Assembly: GCA_958295665.1 (NCBI GenBank)
Contig: OY282560.1
Coordinates: 96,759,930-96,823,929 of the forward strand
Reading direction: 5' to 3'
DNA length: 64,000 nt
Source of the DNA: Tipula vernalis
Lineage: Eukaryota; Arthropoda; Insecta; Diptera; Tipulidae
This document shows positions 46,244 to 58,036 of this stretch, one piece after another. The notes below the pieces were generated by a model, which worked only from the letters and a program-made list of their open reading frames with translations, was not told the origin of the DNA and ran no database searches. Position numbers and translations under genes: made by a program. Numbering within the stretch: the first letter of the stretch is position 1; every line of letters starts with the position of its first letter.

Positions 46244-46301
46244 TATATACATTTAGGCCTATAAATAAGTTTTTTCTATAATTAAAAAGAAGAACTGGGA
46301 T

Positions 46302-47265
46302 GTGATGGAAATAGTATTGCCTGATGAACATTTTTATTTTTACTGGGCAATTGTAGAAGTTATAAATACCGATATGGACGACAAAGAAATCTATCTCATG
46401 AGCCCAATTAACGTTTACGAATTTAAACAGCAATATCACGAAATAAACTTTCATATTCCAAATCGTCACATTAAAACAAGTGACATAGAATCAAAAATCC
46501 GAACGAAGAATTTAAATCCAGAGGAAAAACAACAAATATTAAAATTATGCAAGAAATTCCAAACTCTATTCTATGACGAAAGTCAAAAACTAACCTTTAC
46601 CAATAGGGTAAAGCATGAAATAAATCTTCTCAAGGAAAAACCTCACTTCATCAAACAGTATAGGCATCCTGAGAATCAGAAAAGCGAAATCAAATTAGAA
46701 ATTGATAAACTACTAAAAAGTGGAATAATTAGACCATCATTCAGTCCATGGTCTTCACCCATATGGATGGTACCGAAGAAACCAGACGAGAATGGCAATA
46801 AAAGATGGAGACTAGTTGTAGATTTCCGACAGCTAAATTCTCAAACAATTGACGACAAGAATCCTCTACCGATCATAGGAAATATACTTGATAAAATGGG
46901 AAAAGCAATCTGTTTTTCAACTATACATTTAGCGGCAGGGTTCCACCAAGTGGAAATTAGAAATTCTGATATACCCAAAACAGGATTTGCAATTCCTAAC
47001 GAGTTCACTCGAATGCCCTTTGGTTTAAAGAACCCCCTAGCACGTTTCAACGTGTTATGGATAACGTTCTAGGAGACCTACAAGGCAAAAATGTACTGTG
47101 TTACATGGACGATATCATCGTCTATAGTACAAGCCTACAGGAACATATCCATAACCTCCAACAGGTATTCACAAAACTGCAAAACGCTAATCAGAAAATT
47201 CAGATTGAAAAAACCCACTTTTTGCTGAAACCAGTAGGATTTCTTGGGCATACAATAAAAGGTTG
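46302..47265 (+). pseudogene. Gypsy-group reverse transcriptase (errantivirus-like)
   Basis: The frame 46302-47072 holds the linker 'LTFTNRVKHEINLLKEKPHF', the RT start 'LKSGIIRPSFSPWSSPIWM', 'VPKKPDENGNKRWRLVVDF' and 'FHQVEIRNSDIPKTGFAI'. It shifts frame near 47035 and ends soon after. The second frame, from 47057, carries the active site 'LCYMDDIIVYSTSL' and the thumb start 'FLLKPVGFLGHTIKG' before a TGA at 47264-47266. In the palm the family's 'FS.LDL' reads 'FSTIHLAAG', so the first catalytic Asp is replaced by His. Together with the frameshift this makes it inactive. The YMDD pair itself is kept. Confidence 0.87.
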
Positions 47266-47299
47266 ATGCAATAAAACATCTTAAAATTCCATCACCTCG

Positions 47300-48300
47300 A
47301 AGGGAAATCTTAGGCCTCGAAGGGAAATCTTTCTTAGGCCTAATCGGTTATTATAGGAAATTCATAAAAAATTTCTTAAAAATCACTAAACCGTTCACAT
47401 CTTGTTTATCAAAAGGAGCAATAATATATCAAGACAAAGAATTCTTGCAATGCTTTGAAACATGTAAAAACATTCTAACGAATGAACCAATTTTGAAATA
47501 TCCAGATTTCGATAACAATTTCATACTGACAACCGACGCATCCAATTACGCGCTGGGAGCAGTATTAAGCCAAACGTTCAATGGTAATGATTTACCAATT
47601 GCTTATGCTTCACGCACATTTTCCAAAACGGAATGTAACTACTCTACTATTGAGAAAGAATGTCTTGCAATAGTATGGGGAACAAAATACGTCCGACCAT
47701 ACCTATAGGGTAGGAAATCTACGATCATTACGGATCACAAACCTTTATTATGGTTATTTAACGCAAAGGATCCAACATCCAAATTAATTCGATGGAGACT
47801 ACACCTATAAAAAAGGCACAGGAAACACAAATGCTGATGCGCTTTCTAGAATAGAGCTAAATAAACAATTGGAAACTAAAAATTTCGCATATATCCAGGT
47901 TAATAATGATTCTAAATATAATTTTGAACCCGAAATAAAACACATAGAGATGCTGCAGCACACTCAAATAAATGGGAACGCGCGACAAAAACAAATCGAT
48001 GAAAAAATGTTCAAGACTGAAGTAATCAGCCTAAACAATATAGATATTCAGCATGACGATGTAGGAATATCAAATAAAGGAATTCCAGTATCAAACTCCA
48101 GTTTGAACGAATTCCAAAACCAACTTGTTATGGCAAAAAATAAATATTGCGACAAAATGGAAGGAGACGCTAGGGTCTTGTTCAACAAGAACGAGCGCAA
48201 TACAATCAAGAAATCAGATTTTTCAAAAACTGATCTTGAAATAATTCTCAATAGTTACACAAATCAAAGGAAAGTAACAGCAGTACAAACTATGTAGAAA
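47300..48300 (+). pseudogene. Gypsy RNase H and RNase H-integrase linker
   Basis: The frame 47445-47708 reads 'FILTTDASNYALGAVLSQ' (first Asp), 'LPIAYASRTFSKTECNYS' and 'TIEKECLAIVWGTKYVRPYL', then a TAG at 47707-47709. It resumes with 'IITDHKPLLWLFNAKDP' (DHK motif), then loses about 20 residues before 'KKGTGNTNADALSR'-type text in shifted frames near 47810-47850. The following open frame 47869-48297 has no domain I recognise but sits where errantivirus pol has its variable linker. RNase H degrades the RNA template strand. Confidence 0.82.
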
Positions 48301-48369
48301 AACACCCTACAAAATAATCCGAGTGTCTACAATAAAAAACGATGTTGAAGGTGAGGATGCACAATAACT

Positions 48370-49000
48370 CACTATAGCCAATGAGCACCAACCATATCAT
48401 GCACAGGAAAATTACGAAAAAATAAAAATAAATTTTTATTTTCCCAACATGAGGCAGAAAATACTACAATATAGCTAGCTAAATGTAGCATCTGCAACGA
48501 AAACAAATACGAGACCTTAATTCATGTTAAATTCAAACTCTCGCAAACACCGAATGGACCAATGGAGATACTCCATGGGGATACATTCGCTCTCTCAGGT
48601 AAAACCTTTATCACATTAATCGATAAATTCTCGAAATATGCGTCAGATTTCGAAATACCTGACAGGAAAACCATAAAATCATAAACAAATTTATGACGTT
48701 CTTCAGTAGAGAGGGGCTTCCAAAAATATTAACATTAGATTCTGCAACAGAATTTACAGCCAACTCTTCGCTGACTTCGCTAAGATGATGGGTATTGAAT
48801 TACACATCACCCCGGCAAAATCATCCAATGGAAATTCACATGTAGAACGGTTACATTCTACGTTAACCCAATTGGTACGAATTATCCATGCACAGGATAA
48901 AAAGAAATCCATAATTAAAACCATGGAAGAAGCGATTTTCGCCTATAATAATTCTATCCATTGGAGTCCTGGCATAAATTCACACAACTAGATTTAGTAG
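48370..49000 (+). pseudogene. Gypsy integrase zinc finger and catalytic core (errantivirus-like)
   Basis: HHCC zinc finger: a His pair in 'NEHQPYHAQENY' (about 48380) and a Cys pair in a 'CSICNENKYE' text (about 48487). Core: first Asp in 'HGDTFALSGKTFITLID' (48575), second in 'ILTLDSATEFTAN' (48735), Glu in 'NSHVERLHSTLTQL' (48840). The last part is in the frame 48785-48991, ending at a TAG. A stop (TAA at 48682-48684) lies before 'TNLWRSSVE', and an indel near 48770 separates the second Asp from the Glu. The C-terminal integrase domain is missing. Confidence 0.85.
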
Positions 49001-50339
49001 CTTAAATATTTGTATCGGTTTATCCGAATTTCATATATTATTGTTTCTAATATAGCAACGAGATTAGGAAAAACTTCACACGTTTGTGGCTCAAACTTAA
49101 GGTTCAAACTATTTTCAACAATTAGGATGTTTAAAAAAAATGATTTTTTTAATAACGAGGGAGATAAAAAAGTCACGTAGTAACTAAAAGCGGGAAGGAA
49201 AACTTAAAATAAAACAAAAGACTTGATACATTTTATAGAAGTGTAAGACACGAACCCGTTTATTGGTAAACAAAATTTTTACGATAACGAAAGTTTTATT
49301 TGGCTTTTCGTTACCATTCTTTCTCACGACCTTTCCCAAAAAAAAAAAAAAAAAATTGATTGAGCGATTAATAATAAAATTGTATCACATATATAATTGA
49401 TGTAAAATTTTCTCACCAACAATACAAAGCTACAAAAAAAAATTGTGCTGTAACACTAATCATTAAAAATGAATAATTTTCCTATGAATTTCCTTTACAA
49501 GCACAAAATCACCTTGCAACTCATCATCATAACCATCATCGTCAGGAAATACTTAAACAAAATCACCACTAAAATCAGTAAGTATATGGATACATGATGA
49601 CCTTACAACAAACTATTTCTATTGACAGTTTAAGAAAAGATTTTAAATTTGCACATATACATTATTATACATAACATTCTCTAAAATTCACAAAACCAAT
49701 AATTACTTTTCAGTTTAGCAACAAATTCAGGGTCGATCACTCTTCTCGCGCGATCCAATTATGAAAATTTATTTTGCTTTGAATAAAATTCCCGCATTAA
49801 ATATGATCAATATACACCTAATGACGTCATAATATCAAAATCCGCCTTACGAATTAGTGTATGTGTGTAATATATACGAGAAGGTGTCATCAAAACATTT
49901 TGTACAAATTATTATGCGTGGACAATTTTTTAAACAATATATGTCAAGATCAAAAGATCATCGCGCAAAGACATTTTTATACATATTAATCAAATCAGTT
50001 CTTATACATATATACGATTACACAAAACGAAAGTGAAAATAACTTCCCGTCATCTTTCTTAATTGAAGGTCAACACACCAATAGCAGCAAAATATTTATT
50101 ACTGTATAATGTATGACGTTTCGTATAGTCGACAAAATTTCTCCGCATTTATAACAATTCTCTTGTATATGTGTATAAATATACTTATAAAAAAGAGCTT
50201 TGATGGAGGCTTGCATCGACCTAAGAAATATGATTTAAGTCAAGCAACACAAAAGAGACATAAAATTGAGTCATGCATACCGTCTCGTTTAAGACACAAA
50301 AACAAAAAAAACAAAAAAGCGTCATGAAACTTTTTTTGT
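49001..50339. other. AT-rich non-coding stretch
   Basis: No supported gene. A 16-17-base A run near 49340. Text becomes less repetitive and shows scattered dinucleotide runs (ac, at) toward 50.3 kb. If the 50.3-51.1 kb region is a promoter, this would be its upstream flank. Confidence 0.4.
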
Positions 50340-51115
50340 TTAATTCTCTGCGCGCGCGCGCGATTTCGTTCTCTTTTTGAGAAGCCCACTTACGCAAACA
50401 TATCTTTTTGTTTAAAATATTTTCTTTTTCATTTTCTTATATACTACAATTTTTTTTTTTTATTAGTATATACGGTCGCAATGGTAGGAATGAACGACCT
50501 CCTCCTACTTGTTTAAAGTTAGTTCGCTCGCGAAAGTTGTTGAGTGCACACCAAAACGTATTTTCTTCTGCTTCTTTTGTTATTTATTTATTTAATTTGT
50601 ATAGAGTGAGAAAATTTAAATTTAAAATTAAATTTACAAAAAAAAAAAATCATTTTTTTTAAATTAGAAAGGAAGGAAAACTTTTGTGTGTCGATTTTCA
50701 ACCCGTGTGTCGTGACCAATCATATTTATCGGATATAGTGTAAAAAGTGAATTTTTTTTTTTTTTTGTTAAGTGTAATAAAAATTATATCGATATATTGG
50801 ATATATAAAATTTATATTCAAATTAGAAAGGATTACCAATGATCGTATAATAATAATAAAAAAAAGTTTCTAAAGTGTGACATTTTCTATATATCAGTGA
50901 ATGCCTTTAATTAAAAATAAAGGAAATTATTTTAAAGTGTAAATATTTAAAGTGTTTTAGAATAACTAAATGTGTGATTGAGGACAACACAAAATTTTTC
51001 GCTATATTTTGTATTTTGGATTATTTCTCTACGTGCGTGCATAACAAAAAAAAAATTTTTGAAATTTTTTCTTTCAACCAAATTTTTTATTATTTCGCTT
51101 AATTTTTGAGGTGAG
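50340..51115 (+). promoter_or_regulatory. Possible promoter and 5' untranslated exon
   Basis: A (CG)6 run at 50350-50362 and a CpG-richer patch with 'agttagttcgctcgcgaaag' near 50517 stand out from the AT-rich flanks. After it, 50700-51110 has a fly 5'-UTR-like style with repeated 'aaagtg' and 'gtgtaa' words and no long ORF, and ends in a consensus donor gtgagc at 51111. This could be a first exon of a + strand transcript. I see no TATA box or clear initiator, so this is weak. Confidence 0.22.
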
Positions 51116-51460
51116 CTTTAAACAACAAAAAAACAAAATAACGTTATTATTGTAGTTTTCAATTTTTTTTTTTTTTTTTTTGGTTTGTTTGTTGGAAAGG
51201 AGAAAACGCGGTCAACTTTTTCTTAACAATTTTTTTTTTTTGTTTATTTATTCTTTTCAATTTTATTTATTTCTTAATTTTCAACCGATTAGTATTAGTT
51301 TAAAATAAAACCAGATATTTTTTAATTATTTTGCGAATTATACACTTTTTGGTGGTCGGTCGTCGCAAAACTTGTATAACCAGAAATTATGCAAACAGAT
51401 AATTTCGATTTTTTTTCTGCTTTTGATTTATTTGTGTTTTGGTCCCACGAAGTTGAACTT

Positions 51461-51472
51461 TATATATATATA

Positions 51473-51546
<74 letters not shown>
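51461..51546. repeat. TA microsatellite, about 43 units
   Basis: Almost pure (TA)n with one interruption (tatatttata near 51475). The open frame 51372-51647 with its run of Ile-Tyr is produced by the repeat and is not a gene. Confidence 0.95.
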
Positions 51547-51548
<2 letters not shown>

Positions 51549-52884
51549 GCATGTTCCACGGAGCCCCTTTCACTTTTAATATTTTTTTCTCGTCATATTG
51601 ACATTTTCAATAAAAATATAAAAATAAAATTCATCTTAAGGCTATAGTTATAGGTTTAAAATATTATTTTACTACTTACCTATATATAAATGTGTAGTGT
51701 ACTTGGGTTAATTTATTACTCATGCAATCATTAGTAAAAAAATTCCTAACGATCAAATGATCATTAAAACTACGGTATTAAATTTATTAATTGTTTTATT
51801 ACAAATAACTAATTAGTGAACCATAAAAATGTTACGTACTAAATAAAATTCGTTCTACAATCGAAAAAAAAAACTAATTAGGCATTATATGATCCCTGAA
51901 ATTAAAACAATCATAACTTATTTAGATGAAAGTTTAATTCAAAAAAAAATTGATTTATTCAAATATCTATCAGACCATAAACCTCTTGTTCCGTTGATAT
52001 TTTTTCGTTTTTTTTCTTGTCATAATTTCTCTCAGACAACGAAAGTAATTAGTAATTACTTTCTATGATTTTATTTTTACAATATCATTACAATAGATTT
52101 AATTATGTATTAAATATTTATCTTACTAGTGAAATTTATTTACAAACAATAAATTATGTATCCATATAGTAATAATATAGTTTGGTTTTATAAATAGAAG
52201 CTATTTTGTAATATACTCTATTGTTATAATCCTTGAATACAATTTACCTTTTCTTAAACAATAAAACATTTTTGTTATAAATAAATATTTTATGTAGTTT
52301 TATATTTATAGTTGCCACTATTTATATTTTAATAATGGTTTAATAATCTCTGATGATAAATGAGGATTACATATATTTAATATGGCATATAAAATACGTT
52401 CGCACATGATAAAAATAAATGATAAAACCCTACTAACCAGATTCGTTACCGATCATATACCAGAGATGATGTTTTGAATGGGTTAGGTCTTTTGTGGCTC
52501 ATAAAGCAAGTAACAGGAGAAATTTGTCTGTAAGGCCTTTGACATTTTACGTAATTCTATATAAAAACACCAACAAACCTAAATTTCACTGGTCAATTCC
52601 AATGCTACCGGTTTGAAGTATTTCATATAAAGTGTGGCAGAACCAAGTATGGGGCGAAATTTTCGTAAAGGAGGCAAATTAAGCTTTCCGAAATAAATTC
52701 TTGTCATTTAAATAAAATGACTTGGGTGTGTTCGACAAATTTCTCAAAATTATGAAAATAGATAAGCCTGTTAAAATTTTGCGTAATTAAGTACCCGCAG
52801 CACCCGCAGCTGGACATTTCTAGAAAATTTTTAAGTCAATAAGATTCTTTCGGCTTTTTATAGACAAAATATATTAAAAATAAT
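51547..52884. other. AT-rich non-coding stretch
   Basis: No supported gene and no strong repeat structure. AT-rich with several A and T runs. Confidence 0.5.
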
Positions 52885-53240
52885 GGCATTCACAATATTT
52901 TCGACTTGTTAATCAGAAAAAATGAAGAGACCAATTATTTATAAATATATTTACCAGAAAAAAAGTAGAAATATCAAAATCCTCCCCGTACTATAACCCG
53001 AGGTCAATACAAAGTGTATTGACTCCAAAAAATTAAAACTTTCCTTGAGCTTTCTCTGTGCTAGTTTGGTTTCGTACTGACAAGTACAAACAAAAAGCTC
53101 AGTCTACTAAAAAAATACATTTAACTTCCTACATTACGTATGAGGCAAGAACGCATTGTCTTAGCGAATTATATAATTCACTAAATCGAAAAACTAAAGG
53201 AAAACTCTCATTTGTTTTTTTTTGTACTCCAAATTTTTAA
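52885..53240 (+). repeat. Third copy of the dispersed repeat from 5.1-5.8 kb
   Basis: Matches 5125-5480 in the same orientation: 'aatattttcgacttgttaat' against 'aatattttcgatttggtaaa', 'tagtttggtttcgtactga' in both, and 'tagcgaattat' followed by 'attcactaaatc' against 'attcactacatc'. Divergence with conserved order indicates a moderately old family. No coding capacity. Confidence 0.65.
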
Positions 53241-54459
53241 GATAAGATTGTCGTCCAAATTTTAGAGAAAGAATCAATGATTCCTGTTGCTATTAAATAT
53301 TTTCATAAGACAAGCCCAACAATTTCTTCTCGGTTGCTCAAGGTGAAAAAGTTCCAACTATTTTAGATTCTGACCGATATGTAGATTTAGAAGAAAATTT
53401 GCTAATCTCGTTTGAAATGAAAGCTTTCACCATCAGAGGATAACAATTTTAGTGGTTGGGTTAATTTATTTGTACTTCAAATTTAACCTTTTACAGATCT
53501 AGTTTTGATTAGAAAAGGTTGAATTTGATTTGTAAAATGAAGCAATACTGCTAAGTAGATTGCGAAGTACCATTTTGATGTTTATAAAAATCAATAAAGG
53601 AATTTGTTGAAACTTTCTTCGTAGAAAAATGTCTAACCGCGACTAGAAACAATTTCAGGTTTCATTCATTAGGAGTCCCTTTGTCTTTAAAATGGGAATT
53701 AACAGATACTTAAGTTAAATCAGTCAGTCTCTACAGTCAATTAGTGATGGTGTTTGAAATCGATTGTTTTTCTCGATTTTATACAGATTGTCTCGGATTT
53801 TAGCTTTTGGTCCTTTTTAAAATTTCTCGAGATTATTGGAGTTTAGGCTTAGCTGGTGATTCTTTGTTTCGAATCTGTCAGGTTTGTGAGTGTAGTTCGA
53901 TATTACTCAAGAATCTTAGAGTCTATTCTAAGAACATTTTTGTTCGATATTAACAAATTATCCGGTACCATTTGAGGGTTCCATTCTTATTGCATACCGT
54001 TTTAGTAACATGGAGTTATATTTAGACGAATTTTCAGAATATTTCGAAATTATTCATTAATATCCAGATTTTTCGGTTTTATTGAAATTGTTCGAGATCA
54101 ATCAAGTTGAAGTGATTGCTCCGCATTATATTCTAGATTTCTTAACTTTTCCGACATTTCTTGGACAAATCGGGATTGTTAAAGATTTTCACAATGTTCT
54201 GCGATTAGCTTTGACTTTGAGAACTTGCAGAGTTACACATGTAAGGTTGAATCGCAATGTTTTGCAGATTTTTCGAGATTATGCCAAATTTTCGATATTT
54301 CTTCGTTCAGGCTATTCGAAATTATTCAAGAATGTATAGGTGTTTTACGTTTTTCTGCGAGGATTTTCTTTCGTTTTACATACTTACGGATTATTCGATA
54401 TTTTTGAGATTATTTCGAAATTCTTGATATTTTTCTTGGTATTAAAAATAATTAAAGTA
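53241..54459. other. Non-coding stretch with degenerate ttcgagattatt-type words
   Basis: No supported gene. From about 53740 to 54440 variants of 'tttcgagattatt' and 'ttcgaaattattc' recur irregularly, suggesting an old, blurred tandem repeat. The 85-codon frame 54082-54339 lies in this text and is probably incidental. Confidence 0.45.
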
Positions 54460-54639
54460 CATTATACAATCCAAATAAATTAATTTAAATTTGTTTTAAA
54501 TAATTCTCTTGATATATGAAAATCAAACTGGTCGTAATATACATTAAAAGAATTTAGCACGTTAAAAACATGACTAAAACCTTCAAAATTTGTTCTCCTG
54601 AAAGGCACGCAAAAACCTAAAAGGGACACTAAAATAAAA

Positions 54640-56115
54640 TAATGATAAAAGTTCTGGGCAATTAACTCGAGAGCAAATGATATCACATAACAGCTAAGGT
54701 GCATAAATTGATTAATTTCAGTCTATTTTCATATGGCTCTCGTTTAAATCTATCTTCAGAATGACATCTAGGAAGTCTTCTAAGTGCAAACATTAAAAAC
54801 TGCTTCTGTACACTCTCAATTCTATCCGAATGAAACTTCTAAAACGGTTGCCAAATTATCGATGCATATTCCAGAATGGACTTTACATAAGTAACATATA
54901 ATGTTTTCAATGTGTAAGGATCATGATTATTAATTATTAAAACAATCTGTTGTATGCTTGTTAAAACTCAAGTTATTCGAAAATAAAACTCCTAAGTCAC
55001 GCATTATTAGTACTCTACTCAAAACTTTATCATACAAGATTTACAGAAAGACATTACTTTACATTTGGAGATGTTTAACCTTAGTTTATTACGGACAGTC
55101 CAGTCACAAAATAAATTTAATTCATTTTGAACACGTGTAGTATCAAAAGCAGATTTTATCTCTGCGTAAATCTTTATATCATCCGCATACATTAAACATT
55201 TACAAAAATTAAAACAATCAATAATATCATTGATGAAAAGTATAAATAAAAACGGGCCAAGATGACTGCCCTGAGGGATACCAGAGATAAAGTGTCCACC
55301 ATTTTAACACATTGCGTGCGATTCGTTAAGTATGAATCAATCCAACTAAGAGAGGGATAAATTCATTATTCATACAATCAAGTTTTTCTAATAATAAGAC
55401 GTGATCCAACTTATCAAAAGCTTTTGAAAAATCCATATAAATTACATCAACTTTTGAACTCTCTGGCTTAAAACATCGTATAAGTAATTAAAAAATACCA
55501 TCAAATTAGTTACGGTAGATCTAACCTGCACAAATCCGTGCTGTAAAGGGCTAACATAATTCATTAAAATAAACTCAAGTCTTTGCTTTACTAACATTTC
55601 AAATAATTTAGGAGTGACGGTTCAGCTAAAAAATTAGCACAATTTTTTAAAATGATCGATGGAATCCCATCCGGACCGGTGCCTTTAAACGTATCCAGAT
55701 GTAATAAACCAACCAAAATTTCCTGTTTCGTAAGTTGAAGGACATTCAACTTATCGCTTGATGGACCATTACCGAAACTAGAATCATTCTTCTTCTCAAA
55801 AACACCCTTGAAAAAATGTACAAAAGCGTTACAAACCATCTTAGGACCGGAAATTGAGTCCCGATTGTGAGACATTACGGTTGGAAAACCTACAGATTTT
55901 CTTTTACCATCAATAAATGAAAAAAATGTTTTAAGATTACTTCTTATTTCATCCTCAATTAGAGAAAAGAATAGATATTTGAATTCTTTCCTTAACATAC
56001 AATATTTTTCATAATCCGTACCATTATCAGAACGCTTAAATAACTTACTAGCCTTAGATTTGCGGTAAGCAAGATTTTTCAACGAGTGGTAAAACCACGG
56101 TTCACTGTACTCCAC
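54640..56115 (-). pseudogene. Reverse transcriptase of the CR1/Jockey-like element
   Basis: The frame 56115-55591 has the pre-RT region 'PWFYHSLKNLAYRKSKASKL' and motif 'LDTFKGTGPDGIPSIILKNC'. It breaks near 55600. Further motifs in shifting frames: 'LSPLQHGFVQVRST'-type text near 55540, 'GGHFISGIPQGSHLGPFL' near 55300-55260, 'KCLMYADDIKIYAE' (catalytic YADD at 55178-55189) and 'NEFNLFCDWTVRNKL' near 55115. The thumb-like 'SILEYASIIWQPF' lies near 54860. At least five stops or shifts. YADD is kept. Confidence 0.8.
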
Positions 56116-57004
56116 AGCGTGTCACCTTTTTGGGAACAAACTGGTCAAATCCTGCATTTACAACACCATAAAACCGTTCAACAATTTCGGAAATATTATT
56201 ATTATTATTATTATTCACTAAAAACTGAGACCAGTCAATTTTACCAAAATATTCATCAAGGGACACAAATTCTGCATTCAAAGAATCAAATTTAACATCC
56301 TTAACAATAAATTCAGCTATGCTATATTCTAAAAAATTTATTTCGATGAGCAATGGTGTATGAAAGATACTGGACCTCCCTCCCAAGTCAGCACAAGCTA
56401 TCACATGAACTGATTGAATTGATGTAAACACCAGATCGAGATTACGACCCATGTTGTTCCGAACAGTATTAATTTGTTGAACGCCAAAACTTGACAATAC
56501 ATCCATGACATTGTTTTATATCAAATCATTAGAAGATCCAACGAAAGCATCATCTATACGGATCCACTCAATTTTAGGTAGATTAAAATCACCAACTATT
56601 AAAATTTGATCGTCTTGTAGCACCAACGGCAATATCTCCTTCGTGATTAATTCTGTAAAGCTTATACAGACATCCCCAGCACTGCCGAAGGAACCACACT
56701 TTACCTTAACACCCAGTAATTCGCTAATGTCGCATCTAAGTTGTTGGTATGTTAATTCATTGTTAACTGCTATGATAACGCCAAAACCTCGATGATCAGA
56801 TACATTGGAATCCACATAGCGATCACGACGCCATAACCATGTTTCACCAAAAAGTAACAAATCGTAGTCATTTACAAGTATCGAGGAGTAAATAGTTTTA
56901 GCTTTTGTTCGAATGCCGCTACAATTATGATAGTACACATGTAAACTATTGCGTTGAGTTGCTAGTATATTAATGGCTTGTGTTATATGGCTTTTTACAG
57001 ACAT
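56102..57004 (-). pseudogene. Endonuclease domain of the CR1/Jockey-like element
   Basis: APE-type endonuclease. The frame 57004-56516 begins with an ATG and shows 'HVYYHNCSGIRTKAKTIYSS' (Asn motif), 'DLLLFGETWLWRRDRYVD' (catalytic Glu in ETW) and 'QILIVGDFNLPKIEWIR' (GDFN). It continues after a small shift near 56510 in the frame 56506-56102 with 'FTSIQSVHVIACADLGGRSS'. There the usual S-DH motif is not intact ('IFHTPLLIEI' in its place). A run of ATT units (about 56192-56215) has expanded inside the coding part, giving seven Asn in a row. The frame ends near 56102 before 'PWFYHSLKNLAYRKSKA'. Confidence 0.78.
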
Positions 57005-57024
57005 CTTAACAGGAATATCATGAA

Positions 57025-57390
57025 CTAACTCCTGCCAGGAATAACAGGAAAATTAAAATTTTTTTGCCGATTGTTTATGATAAAGCACCGAATTGCTGTT
57101 CCGGTTGGCCAAAAATCAAGTGCTAGGGTTTTATCAAAAACTTCTTCAGCTAAACCAACCTTAAACGAGATAAAATTTAACGAATTTACATCTCGGTTTT
57201 TAGGAATCAAAGCAGTCAATATCCGACGATGACACATTTAATTTGGAAGGAACTAACATATGATTTCATGCTTTCAGCAACTGTTGATGGATGAAGATGG
57301 CTAACATATAGGTACTAATTCTTTTTTACAGCCACGATTTGAATAGCATCCGATATATCACCAGTTTCTGGTGCGTTGCTAGATGTTTCG
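57025..57390 (-). pseudogene. ORF1 C-terminal region of the CR1/Jockey-like element
   Basis: The frame 57237-57025 reads 'DVNSLNFISFKVGLAEEVFD' and 'ALDFWPTGTAIRCFI', the pattern of the C-terminal fold of ORF1 RNA-binding proteins of insect CR1/Jockey-type elements (…SF+I.V……..P..WP.G…R.F…). Upstream, about 57370-57240, another frame gives 'APETGDISDAIQIVAVKKN' and 'LYVSHLHPSTVAESMKSYV', the RRM-like part preceding it. A stop and a frameshift separate them. ORF1 stops 21 bp before the ORF2 open frame, as expected for a bicistronic element. Confidence 0.55.
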
Positions 57391-57555
57391 ATTTATTTGA
57401 GGCCCTTGAAATGAATCATGTTTTCTTGGGAGCGTAGTGAAATCCCAGAAAATCCCATAAATTCCAAAACAGCGGAAATTCCAAATTTGGTAATCCCAAC
57501 ATTTCAAAAGTATACACAAAATTAATAAAGAGCATAGTTTGTGGAGTATAAAATT

Positions 57556-57890
57556 AATGAGTAAGATGAATATTGTGAGCAATACTTCTTAAATATTCTA
57601 ATTTTTTAGTTGAAATTCGTCTTTTGATAATACGTTTGATGGTTTTATATTTGATTATGTTTTGTTTCTTGGTATTAATTTTGTTAATAATTGTTTTAGA
57701 AACATTCATTTCCTTTCCAAGATGAGCTATCATTTGGTACAGCCCACTGTTCTGCTTTCCAACACTTACCTTTAGTCGGCGGTGCCAAGCATCGACGCTG
57801 TTTTGAGTACGAGGGAAATTGCCTTCTGCTGCGTGTTCGACACACCAAAAAATAGGGTCATAATGCGGTTTTTTTTGTTACAGCTTCTTC
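57556..57890 (-). pseudogene. MULE transposase, C-terminal region
   Basis: Minus-strand reading 'DPIFWCVEHAAEGNFPRTQN' and 'SVDAWHRRLKVSVGKQNSG' (57870-57770), 'IAHLGKEMNVSKTIINKIN' and near the end 'LEYLRSIAHNIHLTH' before a stop at about 57556. This is the usual end of FLYWCH/MULE transposases (…RTNN..E.WH..L…..H…). It continues the core that breaks off at 59780, so the intervening 1.9 kb was inserted later. Confidence 0.72.
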
Positions 57891-58036
57891 CGATTATCTA
57901 ATTAGATTTAACCCATCTAGCAATTTTTTTTTGCATTTTCATCTACAAGATTGTTATACAATTCATAAATTAACCAATTTTTATTTGGTTTAGGGCTCTT
58001 TTTATTTCTTTTTAACTAATTAAAGCTTTAGCTTTC

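Larger units (their letters stand above)
46290..49000 (+). mobile_element. Errantivirus-like Ty3/gypsy pol region, decayed
   Basis: Plus-strand pol in order: end of protease/linker (46302-46560), RT (46560-47265), RNase H (47300-47860), zinc finger and integrase core (48370-48991). No gag, no env reading and no LTR pair is visible. The left side stops next to the mariner, the right side stops after the integrase core. Wording of RT and integrase is that of the insect 17.6/297/gypsy (errantivirus) group. Frameshifts near 47040, 47266-47300, 47705-47860 and 48680-48780 break it. The 142-codon frame 47869-48297 is the group's variable RNase H-integrase linker. Confidence 0.85.
54460..57390 (-). 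mobile_element. CR1/Jockey-like non-LTR retrotransposon, decayed
   Basis: A minus-strand element with the end of ORF1 (57390-57025), endonuclease (57004-56102) and reverse transcriptase (56115-54640), followed by a short AT-rich 3' region to about 54460. No RNase H domain, which separates it from the I/LOA-group element at 6.6-9.9 kb. The RT wording 'IPQGSHLGP' is common in Jockey/CR1-type elements. ORF2 is broken by several frameshifts and stops. The 5' end appears cut near 57390, next to the MULE terminus. Confidence 0.82.

Noticed and set aside
49001..49200. env gene of the errantivirus-like element
   Set aside because: Frames after the integrase show no envelope features I can support.
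51372..51647. 91-codon frame with an Ile-Tyr run
   Set aside because: Produced by the (TA)n microsatellite.
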